Source: Pisaster brevispinus
Taxonomy: Eukaryota; Echinodermata; Asteroidea; Forcipulatida; Asteriidae
DNA length: 64,000 bases
Assembly: GCA_023634235.1 (NCBI GenBank)
Contig: JAMKCF010000002.1
Span: forward strand, 12,588,591 to 12,652,590
Direction: 5' to 3'
Of the stretch, positions 22,499-35,015 are shown piece after piece. The first letter of the stretch is position 1; each line of letters starts with the position of its first letter. Below the pieces are notes generated by a model, which ran no database searches, was not told the DNA's origin, and saw only the letters and a program-made list of their open reading frames with translations. A program made the translations under genes and the position numbers.

Positions 22499-25259
22499 GA
22501 AGTGTAGGGGTGTTACCCTTGACCAAGAGGAGGCCCCAACTGATTTCTTTTCAGGATTATTCATTTCTGTACAAATTACGCCCCGTGGATTTATTTCACA
22601 GGGTCTGGTCCCATTTACAGATTTGCCTCAAGTGGCCAAGGAGGATGAAGCACGCACCATCACATTCGCATAGCCCAAAACTCCAAAGGAAACAACAAAT
22701 CATACATTCTCATAGCAAGATAAACGTGTGAATTGAAGTGACATTTTGATAGCTTCGTCTGACCTTATAACTCATGAATTAGGGGTGGGAATATTTGTCA
22801 TAAAGTTTGATATAACAAGTATAAGACATCTTCTCTGGGGATGCTAGTAATAAATAAAAGAATGAAGAGGTACTGAAGATAGGTTGCTTTTGGACTGCTC
22901 TTAGCCATTCAGTGGAAATATTAATAAAAGACTATCCTACATCTTTGTATGAGAGCCTTTTAAGTTTTTTTTTTTTTTTCTCTTATCTCCACAGGACCAA
23001 GTTTTATCTCTAGTCTAGACATACTGTGATGGGCGTACTTTTGTAACGAAGTTCACAGAGTACACTGCACGTGGAATCCAAACTGGATCCATTCCTAATG
23101 CGTTCTTAGATTACTCTTTGCGGTATGAAAGGAAACCTATTTCTCGGTATCTCGTCTTACAAAGGAAAAAAACCCACACCCTAAATTCCTTAAGGGAGAT
23201 TTTTGTAGACATTAAAGACTGCATTATCAAAATTTTGAAGGAACACATTAAAGATTGCATTATCGAAATTTTGAAGGAACACATTAAAATGAAGACGTGC
23301 AGAGTATACTGTTCGAAACGTCCAGACCACACCGGCTCTTTTCAGAGCCATCACTCCTCCCACAACAGATTTTACACTTGATTGTACCCGCAAAATTATG
23401 ACACAGTTACTTTTTACATTATAATTGTTTTGCCGCTTTGTCTACAATTCTGTACAGTGTTTCTTGTCTGTCAGGTTTTTACCTGATTTCAGGATTTGTT
23501 ATTAACTCCCTTGGCCTTAAATTTTTCTTGGGAGGGGTGAAGTCGCGACATCACAGAGAGGAAAGACTCGGCACTTGTTATGATCAAACTTGTAGGTTTC
23601 TGCTAGTGGTAATGTAAAGAGTCTTACACCTTATTTATTCAGGGAGGTTCATAATATCCAAACCAAGAGAATATAGTTATCAAGTTTCAATTTTTTTCAA
23701 TACACTACGGAAACGAATTGGTTGAAATATGAGGAACTATCGACGAGCACCACTGTCGCAAATCTATCTGGGTTTGTGAGTTAGCATTTCTCAAAGGCAT
23801 CCTTCTCAGACGTTGTTTTAAGAGCCGGGGAGATTCAGTGGATTTCTCGTCTCCTGATAAAAAGTTTTCTCGTCGTCACATTTGGAGGAAGGAAAGGGAG
23901 TGGCGTCTCTGCATTTAGGCCCCGGTCTTCACTCTCAACATTCTCAAAGAATCCTCGGCCCTCCCTCCAGCGGCCATCGACAATGACTCATTGTCATCAG
24001 CTGTCTCTTTTAATCTTAGAGGAAAGTCTTAAAGGGAAGGGTTCGATGAAGATGGCAGAAACCTTCACCAGAGTATTTGCATTAGTTCCATATTCATTCA
24101 TGGTTCCCCAGTAACAAGGAGTCATACTTTTTCAAGGCTGGAATTTCACGCTGGACTGTAGGCCCAAGGCCAGTGATTTTAGCATCAGGCCTGTAAACTC
24201 ATGACTGGACTGGACAAGTCCCGGGCTCGTGATCAATCAAATGTTGAGCCTGTGTTGTTGAATCATGGTGGAAAGAAACAGATTGAACAGTGTCTACACC
24301 ATCCAGGAAATGTTTCAAGAGGAGTATGGGGGGGAGGGGGGTTCCAATGACCATTGCACTTCCAAAAGTCAATTCTCCACAACTCCTTTAAAAACATACT
24401 CCAGCTTCTTGGGATTTCCTTTCTGTTTCGACAGCAACTTGACACCTCAGATCCTCTGGATTCCCAGGAGGGTGGACCTTAAATAATTGTTCCTTCACTT
24501 ATTTAGACACTACTTTCATTGCTGATTTCCAATCATTGCCAGATTTTTACTTGGCCAACTGCCCCGATGATTTATGAGAATCTGAGGGCCATAGTTTGTT
24601 CTTTTAACCTCATCCCCACCTCACAAGTTGTGCCAGTCAAGAGTGGCTTTGTGCTGAAATATCTAATAATGATTTTTGCAAACTCGTTGGAGGTGTCGTA
24701 GATCATAATCTTTGGGTGGGCTGGCTGTTCTGATTGTCTGTTGCCTTCCTGGAAAAAAATAACTTACAATATGGGAGCGGACTTAATAGTAAAGATCTCT
24801 CATGGCTTCTAATATACATGATTGATAGGCTCATTCATATGTACACTCCCCACTCAGCAGAGTTCCTTTGTGATGAAGTAGCACCATTTTTTAAAAGTTC
24901 AAAGTCTTGTTTGCAAAAAGTGCGAAAGTTGAAGTCCAAATGGGGTCATATAGAGACCCCCTTGCATACGACCTCACCCTCTCAAACAGCGCCCTCACCG
25001 AGGCAAAAGGAGGTAGATCATTGGACGATAGTCGTTCTTGGTGCGTAAGAACGTACGCTTGACCTCAGTGTACCAGCAATGTTGCATGTTGTGCAAGGGG
25101 TCTAATTGTGTGGGAAACTGAAGAAGAAAACAAGAAAAAGAATTGTTAGTAAAATTGTTCATGGATAAAATACACAATTGAAAATAAGATGTGCTGAAAT
25201 GAAGCGTTTTAAAGAAGTGATTTCAACTTATCTTCATTGTAAAGCAGATGGACAACATT
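22499..25259. other. Mostly non-coding; includes a - strand family F relic
   Basis: No supportable gene. At about 24140-24253, GGCCAGTGATTTTAGCATCAGGCC, AAACTCATGACTGGACTGGACAAGTCC and TTGAGCCTGTG are a diverged, inverted piece of the CAGGG family F element. A 12-codon tandem lies at 23211-23282. An acceptor-like TTATCTCCACAG at 22985-22994 leads into no convincing exon. Confidence 0.45.
23211..23282. repeat. Tandem duplication, 36-bp unit x2
   Basis: ATTAAAGA(C/T)TGCATTATC(A/G)AAATTTTGAAGGAACAC at 23211 and 23247, with a third partial start. 36 bp is 12 codons, so a + strand frame (23118-23381) reads IKDCIIKILKEH twice, an amphipathic helix-like repeat. There is no other evidence that the frame is a gene. 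Confidence 0.9.
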
Positions 25260-25530
25260 GCCAATAGTCAAAGAACAGTAGGGGCTATCCACACCTTATC
25301 TTACCCAACATATGAAATATTAAACCTGTGAACATTTCAGCTCAATCGGTCATCAGAGTCACGAGAAAATAGTGAAAAAGAAATCTTTTTAATGTTTTCA
25401 GTGTTTTCAAAAATTGAGTTTTGGTCGTGCAAAACAAAAACTGTTGTTTTACTTGTTTTCCAATCTGACCATCTTTATACCATGTAAGTTATGTGCAAAT
25501 CTGTGAACATTGATGTCAACCTGACCAACG
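25260..25530 (+). mobile_element. Family B element, diverged copy
   Basis: ACCCAACATATGAAATATTAAACCTGTGAACATTTCAGCTCAATCGGTCATC.GAGTCACGAGAAAATAGTGAAA (in pieces) matches the 5' part of the longer copy at 36838. GACCATCTTTATACCATG recurs inverted at about 55375-55410. Confidence 0.6.
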
Positions 25531-26239
25531 TTGTGCACAACCTTTGAAAAAAATTGCCTAACAATATGTCGTGGGGGGAGGGGAGAGGGGGTGTACCTGA
25601 CACCCCCAAAAAGGTACTCATTTCAATACAATACATTTATAGGTTAGCATTCGGGGTATGTTTTCTTTTGTAATGGTTTAGTTGTCGCGACTGACTGAAA
25701 CACGATTCGCAGAAATGGATAAGTCCAAGCTCCTGAACAAACGTCCCAAAGGGCTACGTACACCACTCAGCCTACAGTTGTTATGTACAAACAGCTCCCC
25801 AACTTATCACTGTCATTGTGAATGACTTACAGACATGTTCCTATTTGTTTAGTTTGAATGAATACATTCAATGGTAAACTGTAACTGACTGAAAGACAAG
25901 AACAGTCTTGCCATTTGTACATAGTTCAGTGCCAAGTTTATACAGCTTGCCAACATCAATACCGTCCTCCCATCTTTAGTGTGTCATCACAGGTTTTTCT
26001 TAACGGCCATTCAGAGTGACACTGTTTAAACATTTTGACCCACCCGCCCATGCAATTTTTCAATTCAACAAACTGCCCAGTTATTTTGTTTGAATAGGCC
26101 ACCCAGCCAATTGAAAAAATAACAAAATAGTTGAATAATTAGAACTTTGATAATTCTGAATGGACCCTTAAGGACTTCATTCGGGATTAGTAGAGCTGAT
26201 AAATTAGTCAAAGACAGTGTTCATGTTTTATGTGATCAA

Positions 26240-26360
26240 CCATGTAGGGCCTACATGAAATAACAAACTTATGAAAATTTGGGCTTAATCCATTGTGTGA
26301 GTCAGGAGAAAATAGTGAAAAACCATGATCAATGTTCAGCATGTAAACACACTGTTCTTT
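26240..26360 (+). repeat. Family B fragment
   Basis: CATGAAATAACAAACTTATGAAAATTTGGGCTTAATC followed by GAGAAAATAGTGAAAAACCATG matches the same segment as 25310-25380. Both ends absent. Confidence 0.5.
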
Positions 26361-28138
26361 TGGGGGTTGTAACAACTGAAATCAACTGTTGCATTAGTGT
26401 TTGTTTGTTTGTTTTTGTTTTTTCTTTACGTGTTTCAGGTACAGTTTTCTTGAATATGACTTAATTTCACACACACACAAATGGTTCTAGTATGAACTTC
26501 ATTATCAGTAAGCTTTCAGACTAAAATTAAACAATGATGTTTTTTATCCTCACCAATCTTGTATAACAGTCCTTTAACATATGTAGACATGGTAATTCCT
26601 CTAGCTTGCAACTCCCCATCATAGTTCAAGTCTTTTTTACTTTGTCTTGTGTTACAAGTAGTGGTTAATAATCTGATATATGCAACTGTAGTTAAAACTT
26701 GCATAAATTTAGTGACATTTCAAAATTAAGTGACATTTCAATTCTTTGGTATAAAGTGGAATACCAATCAGACATGGATATGTTTACAGTTTATCAAAAG
26801 CAACACTTTTAAATGCCCCTCTGCACCACAAAATTAAAATGGCCGGTATTAGAAGAAAAGGGGGTATGAATTGTTTGAATAAGTTTGTGTGTATCTATGG
26901 TAACCCTAAAAAGCATCGTCATGGTTTTGTAAAGATACATAAAGCTTTACTCTGCTCATTATCGACAGTCCTTGGCGCTTGATTACAAAGACAGGAAGCG
27001 GATCAATTACCTCGCCAGAAATAAAACCCAAATCCCAGAAAGCGTATTCCTTGAATCGTCACTCGGTTCATTCAGCGGGTCCGACTCTTTGAGAAAGTGT
27101 ACATGGTGCTGTCAATCAAGCTGTTTTTAAAAAATTTTTTAAGGACAATAATACATGTACAGCGAGTGAGATCTCTCTCATCTGACTTGTGACTCCATGG
27201 TGACCTGCTCACCCTAGCCACTGATCCTAGCCATCCCTGGAAAACCTTCGTGACACATTTCCCCCGTTCAGGGCTCTAGCTTGAGGTGGTCGCTCTCTGG
27301 TCTGAATGCGTCAGTTATTTTTAAACCAATACTTCACAAACAACAAGCGGCTCCGGATGAGACAGTCTGTTGGTAATGTGGGCACCTGTTTGTTTACGTT
27401 TCAAAAAGTTTGACAATAATGTGATCATACTGGAGTGTAAACAAAGTGTTCCCTTAGAGATTTCGCTGTGGCTGGCCGATGACTCCAGATAGCTCGTCTT
27501 TTGACCTGTCTGCCAGTTTTGTTTTTTTCGTGAGTCCATATTTCATATAAAGCATGGATGTTTTTCAACGCTGAGCTGGCCAGCCAACCCACTGTTAAAG
27601 GAGAACGCTGAAAAGGGAAAAGAGAGAACAAAGAAGGCCTGGAGAGCCAAAGGAAAGGGATAGACAATGCTACCATTTAGAAATAAAGTTCATAAAAGTT
27701 TAGAAAAATAATAAGATCATTAACATAGGTTGCAAAGTTGCTCATTTTAACTGTCAACCTGTTGTCCTATCCAGACCAGAGCTGTGCTCTTTATGTTCCT
27801 ACCTTCTCAGGACAAAGCACTTTTTTAACAAATCCTTTTCAACCAAGAAAACAGCAAACTATTTCAATAAACAAACATCAACACAAGAGCAACCACAACT
27901 TCCCCCAGGACATCCTAAATCTTGACCATTACCTTCGTTGGGAAGTGGGGGTCCTTTCTTTTATAATTCAAGCCCAAATGAGGACCATGCTGCCAACAAT
28001 GAATGCTGTGGAGGTGTAAACATCGGCCACTGATGGTCATGGGGAAACGGTTATGCTTGACCTGGCTGTCTGTTTTGGTTTCTCTTTGGTTTTGTTTGAG
28101 ATCTTGGCAATCTAATTGAAGTGGTGTTTTTATAAGAG
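26361..28138. other. Non-coding stretch
   Basis: No recognisable gene or family. Short opposite-strand frames at 27.3-28.0 kb look like chance. Confidence 0.4.
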
Positions 28139-28264
28139 ATGACCACAGTGACCGAGCGTAAGGTCAAATCCAATGTCAGGAGTGACCTGCTGCAACTGAT
28201 GGGAAGGCTGGTCACTTCGGGGTCATCCCATCCACAGTTAGGGAAGGGACTGCATTGGAATTGA
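28139..28264 (+). CDS. Candidate short ORF or exon, 41 codons
   Basis: ATG at 28139-28141 runs to TGA at 28262-28264. The translation starts MTTVTERKVKSN and includes RSDLLQLMGRLVTSGSS. Codon third positions are more G/C-rich than the flanks and the composition is protein-like. The GTAAGG inside (28160) could instead be a splice donor, making only the first 7 codons an exon. I do not recognise it. A 41-codon frame is well within chance. Confidence 0.15.
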   Translation: MTTVTERKVKSNVRSDLLQLMGRLVTSGSSHPQLGKGLHWN

Positions 28265-28317
28265 AAAGCTGTCCATTCTAACTACATCATCTCATTAGAG
28301 TTCACTCCCAATTTGCC

Positions 28318-28632
28318 AGGGTTCACCCTTAACACTGGCCCAGCGGCGTCCATTTTCTAGTAAAACCTGCTATGGGCTTGTATACACACCACTTCTCAAT
28401 TTGCCCTGTGGGCTACTAAAAACTGTGCAACCTACTCGTTTATAATGCTCATATTTCTTCCTTTTCCAAATGGAATAATCAATTTCAAATAGTGTTAGTT
28501 TATTTTTGAGTGTGTAATTTCATTTGACCAATAAACTGGTTGTGGTCGCTACCATTAATACATCAGAAAGATACAGTTTTGAAAACACATGTTAGAAATT
28601 TGGGCCAGTAAAACTCTCCGGGGGCAAGTAAC
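28318..28632 (+). repeat. Possible CAGGGTT-ended relic (family C-like)
   Basis: Starts CAGGGTTCACCCTTAACACTGGCCCAGC, the expected left terminus type of the 20239 and 57539 elements. The right end near CCGGGGGCAAGTAAC is too diverged to set a boundary with confidence. Confidence 0.4.
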
Positions 28633-28759
28633 TAAGTCAGTGTAGTATCTCTTTTTTTAAAGCTCGAGAGCAAGGCCTGTTTGCCCTTCTTGATTTAAAA
28701 AAAAATACTTCCTCCATGTGTATAACCTGTAAAGCGGATACAAAGGCATTAGAAAACTA

Positions 28760-29099
28760 GGCCTTTTCACACTGTCCAAAATCTCAGGGTCGGAACCGGT
28801 TCCGAACCGGAGATTTTGTTCACCCCGTTTCACACACTGTAAGAATTTCAATCCGCCTCCGATCCGGGTAGCATGCTCTAGCCGGATAGAAATCAACCCT
28901 GGCAGGGACCAGGGTTGAAAATCTCAATCCGGATCGAAATTGCATTTTTCGTTATACGGTTCACGCATTAGCCGGTTCATGTAAAGACCAGTGTGAATGT
29001 TGCTTATCTCTGATCCGTGTCGAAAAGAAGCGAGGCTGAACCGGAGAGGACCCGGGTAGGTTTCAACGCGGTTCGAAATGGAGGTAGTGTGAAAAGGCC
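28760..29099. mobile_element. MITE with 15-bp inverted termini, TA-flanked
   Basis: GGCCTTTTCACACT at the left and AGTGTGAAAAGGCC at the right are perfect inverted ends. TA lies immediately outside both (28758-28759, 29100-29101). The interior is crowded with CCGG-containing motifs (GGAACCGGTTCCGAACCGG, AATCCGGATCGAAAT, AGCCGGTTCATG). The terminal TTTTCACAC resembles the Harbinger element at 16658, but the duplication here is TA or a mismatched TWA. No coding frame. Confidence 0.8.
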
Positions 29100-29829
29100 T
29101 ATCATATGAAATAGATACAGGCCTACAGCTCAAAATGTTTACAATTTTGAACATGTTATTTATGCCACAGTTGAGTAACAAGTCAGGGCCAATTACGGCG
29201 GTAATCCATAATAATTATAACAATCAGTGGTCCTCACAGTCATTCATTGACAATAAATTCCTAGTAATCCCAGCTGACATTTTTGTAGTTTAGTGGACTC
29301 TCTCGAAAGAAAAGAGGAGGCCTCTGTGTTATTGTTGACATTGTGTGCTGGCTGTAAAACACTAGACCATGGATGTTTGAAGTCTGTGAGGTGTCCAGTT
29401 CAACCCAATTAGTCACCAATCTTCTATTATACTTCTGACCATTCTGAATGGCCAGGAATGCTTTGGAATCGGTAACCCTTTTTGACACAACTTGTAAATT
29501 TTTCCGGACACTTTCGACAAGAATGAGAGTGAACTTCGCGGTCTGTGTCTTTTGACTTAATTGTATTAACAGCATATTTTGTTGATGATTGTTGAGGTTA
29601 TGATTAAACCCATGCAGAGAATGATAAATGAAAGGTTAGGCCAAGTAAATAATTGAAAAACAGTTTCTAGTTGTGGTATTTTTGAAAAAGGAAGGAGAAG
29701 GGCTTTTCTTTATGTTTTTTTTTCTTCTTCTTTTAAATAAAAGATGGATGCTTCTCTCCCCAAAATCCTTTGACTAGAATAGGTAGACTTTTATAAATAC
29801 AAAGACCATCATTATGGTGTTTATCATTG

Positions 29830-30138
29830 AACAAAGTGAGATTCACACTACACTCATTTCCCCGGGAAATTCCCAGGAACAAGTATTTGACCTTTAACTC
29901 TTGAATCACTAAACCCTTGCAAACTCCCGGGAGAAAGCCATTTTCCTCCCGAGAAATAGCTTCCCCTGCTTGGAAGTAGGGTTAAGCCAGATAACCCGGG
30001 GTTAGCTTACTGAATGTGCATATCGCGCGGCAGGAAAATCTCATTAATTTGTGAAATGAACATGGGGTGGCAATTGGGGATTCAATTCCCCAAGAATTCC
30101 CAGGAGTTTGGCTCAGTAAGTGTAAAAAGGACACTAGA
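29830..30138 (+). mobile_element. MITE-like repeat (family E), longest copy
   Basis: Left CACTACACTCATTTCCCCGGGAAATTCCCAGG and right CCCAAGAATTCCCAGGAGTTTGGCTCAGTAAGTGTAAAAAGG are roughly inverted. The middle carries GCCAGATAACCCGGGG, shared with 11.83 kb in the other direction, and CCCCTGCTTGG, shared with about 250. No clear target duplication. Confidence 0.5.
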
Positions 30139-30461
30139 GAGGCTTTGGAAATGACTTTCGGGGTGCAGTGAGTTGAATTTGATGTCTTTTTTCCCAAATG
30201 AATTTTGTTATTTTTGAAAAATTATTTTAACAGATATTATGGCGGCTGTAAAAAGGGAAGCAAGCGAGGACAAGAAACTAATTTATTTTTCTACTTGGTC
30301 TTTATTAAATGTACATTGACTAGCGGCATGCAGTCTCTGAGCGTTCCATGCGGCTGGTTAGGTATCTCTCTACACACCTGTTCCTCAGCTGAATCAACAT
30401 CGTTTGGCATTGAACTTCTTACCCTTAACCATCTGATCAAGTGTTAACAGGGTAGGGGACC

Positions 30462-30636
30462 GGGGCGCAATTTCATTAGAAGAACAACTTTCTGCTAAGC
30501 AAAAAGAAGGAGGATACCAGTCACATATAATACATGTGACATAGTACTTTGGTTGGTAACCATATTCTGATAAGCATAATTTCTGTTGTGGTTAGCTATA
30601 CTTTTTGTGCTGAAGCAGCTCTATGAAATTGGGCCC
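30462..30636. mobile_element. Fold-back element (family A) copy
   Basis: Left CGCAATTTCAT..TTTCTGCTAAGCA, core ATACCAGTCACATATAATACATGTGACAT and GGTTGGTAACC, right GAAGCAGCTCTATGAAATTGGGCCC. The right terminus is intact; the left is degraded. Non-coding. Confidence 0.85.
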
Positions 30637-33600
30637 TCTTGGATGTGAACTCAGATAAATAGAAAGTAGTTTTGTTTTTTAAACGCCTCACTAATTTGCC
30701 TATAGACTTTGTAAAATTTGTTAACAAAATGACCTTGTACATTCTAGGCCATTTCCTGGCAGGCAACATACTGCACTGGTTATATGGGAAATTTCACACT
30801 TTGTGTCATAATTTCAACATTGTTTCAAGAGTTAATAAATAAAAACTACTCCCCTTTGTTCATAACTAAAGTTGATAAAAAACAGTGGAATTTCCGTAAA
30901 ATATCAGATTAATTTTTTTTTCTTCCATCGAGTTGTTTGCAAATCATGTCTAGTAGGAAGTCCGGGCTCTGTGGTTCTTTTGTAAACATGTGCTGTCGAA
31001 GGTTACATGGTCACTATGAAAAAATTGACAAGGAAATACGCCGCAAAATATGTCCATCTTTTGGGAGTTTGGCTAGATTCTCTTCTCCACTTTCCAAGTT
31101 TACATCTAAATAATTGGATAGCTTGTCTCAAGAAACTGTTTGACAATTCAAAATTTTTGGTCCGTAATGTAAAACAAACAACCTGTGATTGGGTTAGTTT
31201 CTGCCTTTCTGGTGCTTGTATATGTTCTTAACCAGAGCAGTGTACTTAATCGGCCCCAAATTTCCGATGGCGTCTCTGTAAGGCCAATTAAATCGGCCCT
31301 TTTCATAACATACTTGTATTGGTTAGAACACATGATCTGACCTTAAACTGTCTGTTGTGAACGTGTGGAAGGTCAGCTTTCAACTTTATGTATGCCTTGA
31401 CTGCAGTCATTGTTTCTAGATTGTATGTTTGCATTTTTTTTTTTTTTTTACATATTTAATCAAGTGCACTGCTACGGGTAACCATCTTGTAGAATGATGC
31501 AATTAAATGCCAACTTGGTTTTAAATTTGTGGGAAAAGTATATATTTAGAATGTTTAGGAAAATCACTACTTACATGTACTGCACCTTTAAGTTGATTAC
31601 AGAAAAAAAGTAGGAGTTTATAGCTTAAACTTTTTTAATACATGTCACTCGGTTGTCAACTTGTGAGAAAAATGGATTTGGAATGTTTGGGAAAAATACT
31701 TCAAACTGCTCCTTTAAATTGATTGCAGATAGTCAGTGATAATCAGCGCAATAGCTGCAGGAAGTGTGAATAACCAACAATTAAAAGATGTCTAAATTAC
31801 TTTCCTTTACGGTACATGCTTGCTCTTTTTTTTGAGTCATTGTTTGAACAGTTCAAAAAGTAAAGAAAAGAGTCAAATAAAAGGGAGAGATTTGTTGTAT
31901 TTTAGGGTTATGAGTATTGGCAGTTAAAAAACGGAAACAGTCGCGTCCACAATCTAGATTTTGATATTTGAGTCATTCTGCCGTCAAATAGCCGTCAACA
32001 GGAAAAAACATAAAATGTTATGGTAGTTTTTCAAGTGTGTGACGTTTGGTGGATGTGGTTGAAAAGGAACTTTTGATCATAACTGGTCTTCTTTAAGCTA
32101 AATATTTACCTTCATTTGAACTAACTAAATTAATACTTATTTAAGTTAATTTGGAAAATGGATGGTGGAAAACACCAGATTTGTTTTTCTTAAAAGTTTG
32201 GAAAATGGACAAGCCACTGCAGGACATAAAGCATGGATATATGTGAATTTTTCAAACATAACAAATAAGCAGGTGGTATACTTGCTTTAGACCTATTACA
32301 AGATCAAAGAATAATGAGAGGGGACCAGTTGCTCTATGACTTGATGCCTCTTTTAGTAGGAGAGCGCTCAGCATGTGTCTATAACAAAGAGTAGGTCAAT
32401 CACAGGACTAATTTATAAAGAAAAGACAATATATTCTTTGGATATCTTAAAGTTAAAAATCCTCATAAGGACTGAGCAAGGCATTCTGGAGAAGAAATGT
32501 CCCTGTGAGATCGTACACCACTGGGAACGAGGTTGGGTAAATTCTTCACATGTTTCTGTATAATTACAGATTGGAAAAACTATGCCAACAAAAATAATTG
32601 TTTTCAAATGCCCAGTTTGGCTTGCTTTCTCTGCAAAGATAATAAAGCAACATGTGAATTAAGAGACTCACACCAAACAGGTTTGCCTTGAAGAACTTGG
32701 CACCTCTGCCAATAAGCACCGAAGGACAAATCACACACACATTTTGAAGAAGTGATGACAGAATTTGAGTTCGTTTCATTGGATGCCTTCAACCTTTGAA
32801 GGTCTCCCCAAGGAAGATGCCTGACGGCAAAACTCCGATGAAAAATAAAATGTTCAGACTCCCAGTTTCTAATTAGATTAAGTATATTTTTCAAAAAAGT
32901 CTGAACAAAATTTAGCACCACGCATCATTAATGGTGTGACCTGTATTTTAAGTGAACTCTTTCATTGATTAATAGTGACTTTTTTATGTTGCTCTCCGAA
33001 GTCTACTACGGATGTTTCTTATACATAGCTGGCAAAGATAAGAATTCAAGTCACTTCCTTTAAACCTCCGTGACACCATCGCTCACTTATTGAGTAACAG
33101 TTTTTAATTAAAAAGTAATTAGTCCGCCTTTTTTTTTCCCCAAAAAATCTAAAAAATTCCAAGTTCTACAACTGCACCTAGCCAAATAGCATGCCAAATG
33201 TCTTATCACTACCCGGGGTTTGTTTTTAACTAACACAATCCAACATTGACCCGCTCTCCAGGAATTCCCATAGGAATTGTACAGCAATTACTCAGCCTTG
33301 CTAAGTTGTGTACACAAAGGGCATTATTCAAAGAAATGGTTTATTGAGCAGAAAGAGACATGTGGGCTCATCTCAAAATACAATTTTGCTTGAATTGATT
33401 TTATTTAGTCAGAGGGTCTATATCTAATGCTTTGGCTGATTTAAAAGTGATTGGGTGATTTAAAAATGATTTGGTTCTTCACAGAAATGTATTACACGCT
33501 AAAATCAAACTGTTACTCAACAAGTAAGGCATCATGGCCAAATGGTGTGATTTTTTTTGATGGTGTCACGCAGAGTTAAACACCCCCCCCCCCCACCCCC

Positions 33601-33880
33601 CAAATAATAACAACAACAAATACTGAGTTCAAGTTCTGGTTCAAATCTTCAAATCAGTCGTAGGATAGTTCCAGACTTTTTCTCAATCATGTTTGGAATG
33701 TGAACTGTCGTTATATATCAATTTGCCAATATCCTGAAAATTGTTTTGACAAAGTGGAGTATGTGGTTTCCTTGATTGCAAATTGTAAACCCCCCCTTGA
33801 GGTCCACTGAAAGGCTAAGTCCTCCAAGGAAAAATATTTTGCTATTTAACGAAAATGCGTCCTCACCCTAAACTCCCTTG
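30637..33880. other. Non-coding stretch
   Basis: No supportable gene or repeat family. Poly-T tracts at 30908 and 31434-31449. The - strand frames at 32.41-32.92 kb show no domain. C-runs at about 33582-33600. Confidence 0.4.
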
Positions 33881-33889
33881 AGTGAATTA

Positions 33890-34375
33890 ATGGGATCCTT
33901 CGTCACTCTAACAAAACCCAACAACAGACTGCATTAAACTGTGATGGCACCCATACGTTTGGACTCTGACTATGGTAGCTTTTTTTAAATACCATTCACT
34001 GGGGGGGAGGACCTGGAGCCCCTGCTCGGAATCCTCCCCCTGCCCCCCCCCCCTTCCCCTCCATGAGATCCAAAGAAATAAACAAATGAATGGTTCGATA
34101 TATTAAATAACACCCCCCCCCCCCCCCAAAAAAAAAAAAAAAAAAAAAAAACACTAAACAAACAAACAAACAAACAAACAAAAACACCTGATGTCTTTGC
34201 CTCCACTCCCCCCCCCCCCCAAACAAAAAAGAAAGAAAGAAAGAAAGAATGGAAAATGTCTGATTTCACCTCTAAACCAAATCCCATGTAAAAGCCTAAT
34301 CACTTTTCTTGTGAATCAATCAAATCACATGCAGTTTAGATTTTGAAGGGGCTGGGGTGGTTCGGTTATGAAAAT
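33890..34375 (+). repeat. ACCCAAAGTGTT-type repeat (family G) broken by simple sequence
   Basis: TCACTCTAACAAAACCCAACA..GGACTCTGACTATGGT at the left and AATCCCATGTAAAA..CAGTTTAGATTTTGAAGG at the right match the repeat at 44.94-45.36 kb. Between them (34020-34250) lies a mosaic of C-runs (including C15 at 34113-34127), about A24, (AAAC)n and (GAAA)n. Two - strand frames here are translations of the homopolymers, not genes. Confidence 0.7.
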
Positions 34376-35015
34376 TGCACGGACATAACAAAAACTTTAC
34401 AACCTCTATGCAAGTGCAGGCATAAAATCATTCCCTGGCATTTCCGTGTCTGGTTTTTCTAATAAAATCTCAAGTCTATTTCCAAACCTAGAAGCCCCGA
34501 CCTCCTTTCAGCAAGGAGCTTCAGGGGAGGCTCTGAGAAAAGTCATAAGACATTTTTAGAAAACCCTTCACGTTTTTCTTGGGGTTGGAAACTCTGGTGT
34601 TACAGGGGACACCTGTGTGTATTGTACGCGGAAACGGAAGGGAGTAGTAACGGTCTTGTAGAGTGGGTGATCCCCCCCCCCCCCTGTTACCTACCTGCCA
34701 TAGTTACACCACTGCCACGCTTCCTACGGAGGAAGGGGCAGGGGCAGGGGGAGTGTTTTTTTTTCTCCTGTCCCTGGATCCCCCAAGTAATTCAGACCAA
34801 GTGTAACTCCTATGAACTATGAAGTGTGACAGAGTTTGAACTACAGGGCTTTAGAACGCCATGTATTTTTGCAGCTGGTCCCTGGCAAGGTTTGGTCTAG
34901 CTCTTTCAATGGCTATCTTGTCATGTTCCCTGTGTTAGATAAGCAATTATGAACACTCATGTTCCCTAAGAAGGGACCAGTCTCTTTGTTCCCTTTCACT
35001 CTCGTGTAAATCTTA

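Noticed and set aside
22965..23030. Good acceptor CTTATCTCCACAG after a poly-T tract
   Set aside because: All three frames downstream hit stops within a few codons or give no convincing peptide.
23930..24050. - strand GC-rich 37-codon frame (DDNESLSMAAGG..)
   Set aside because: Similar short frames are frequent by chance; no clear splice borders or family resemblance.
33985..34287. 100-codon - strand frame rich in Gly, Phe and Val
   Set aside because: Translation of C-, A- and AAAC-type simple repeats.
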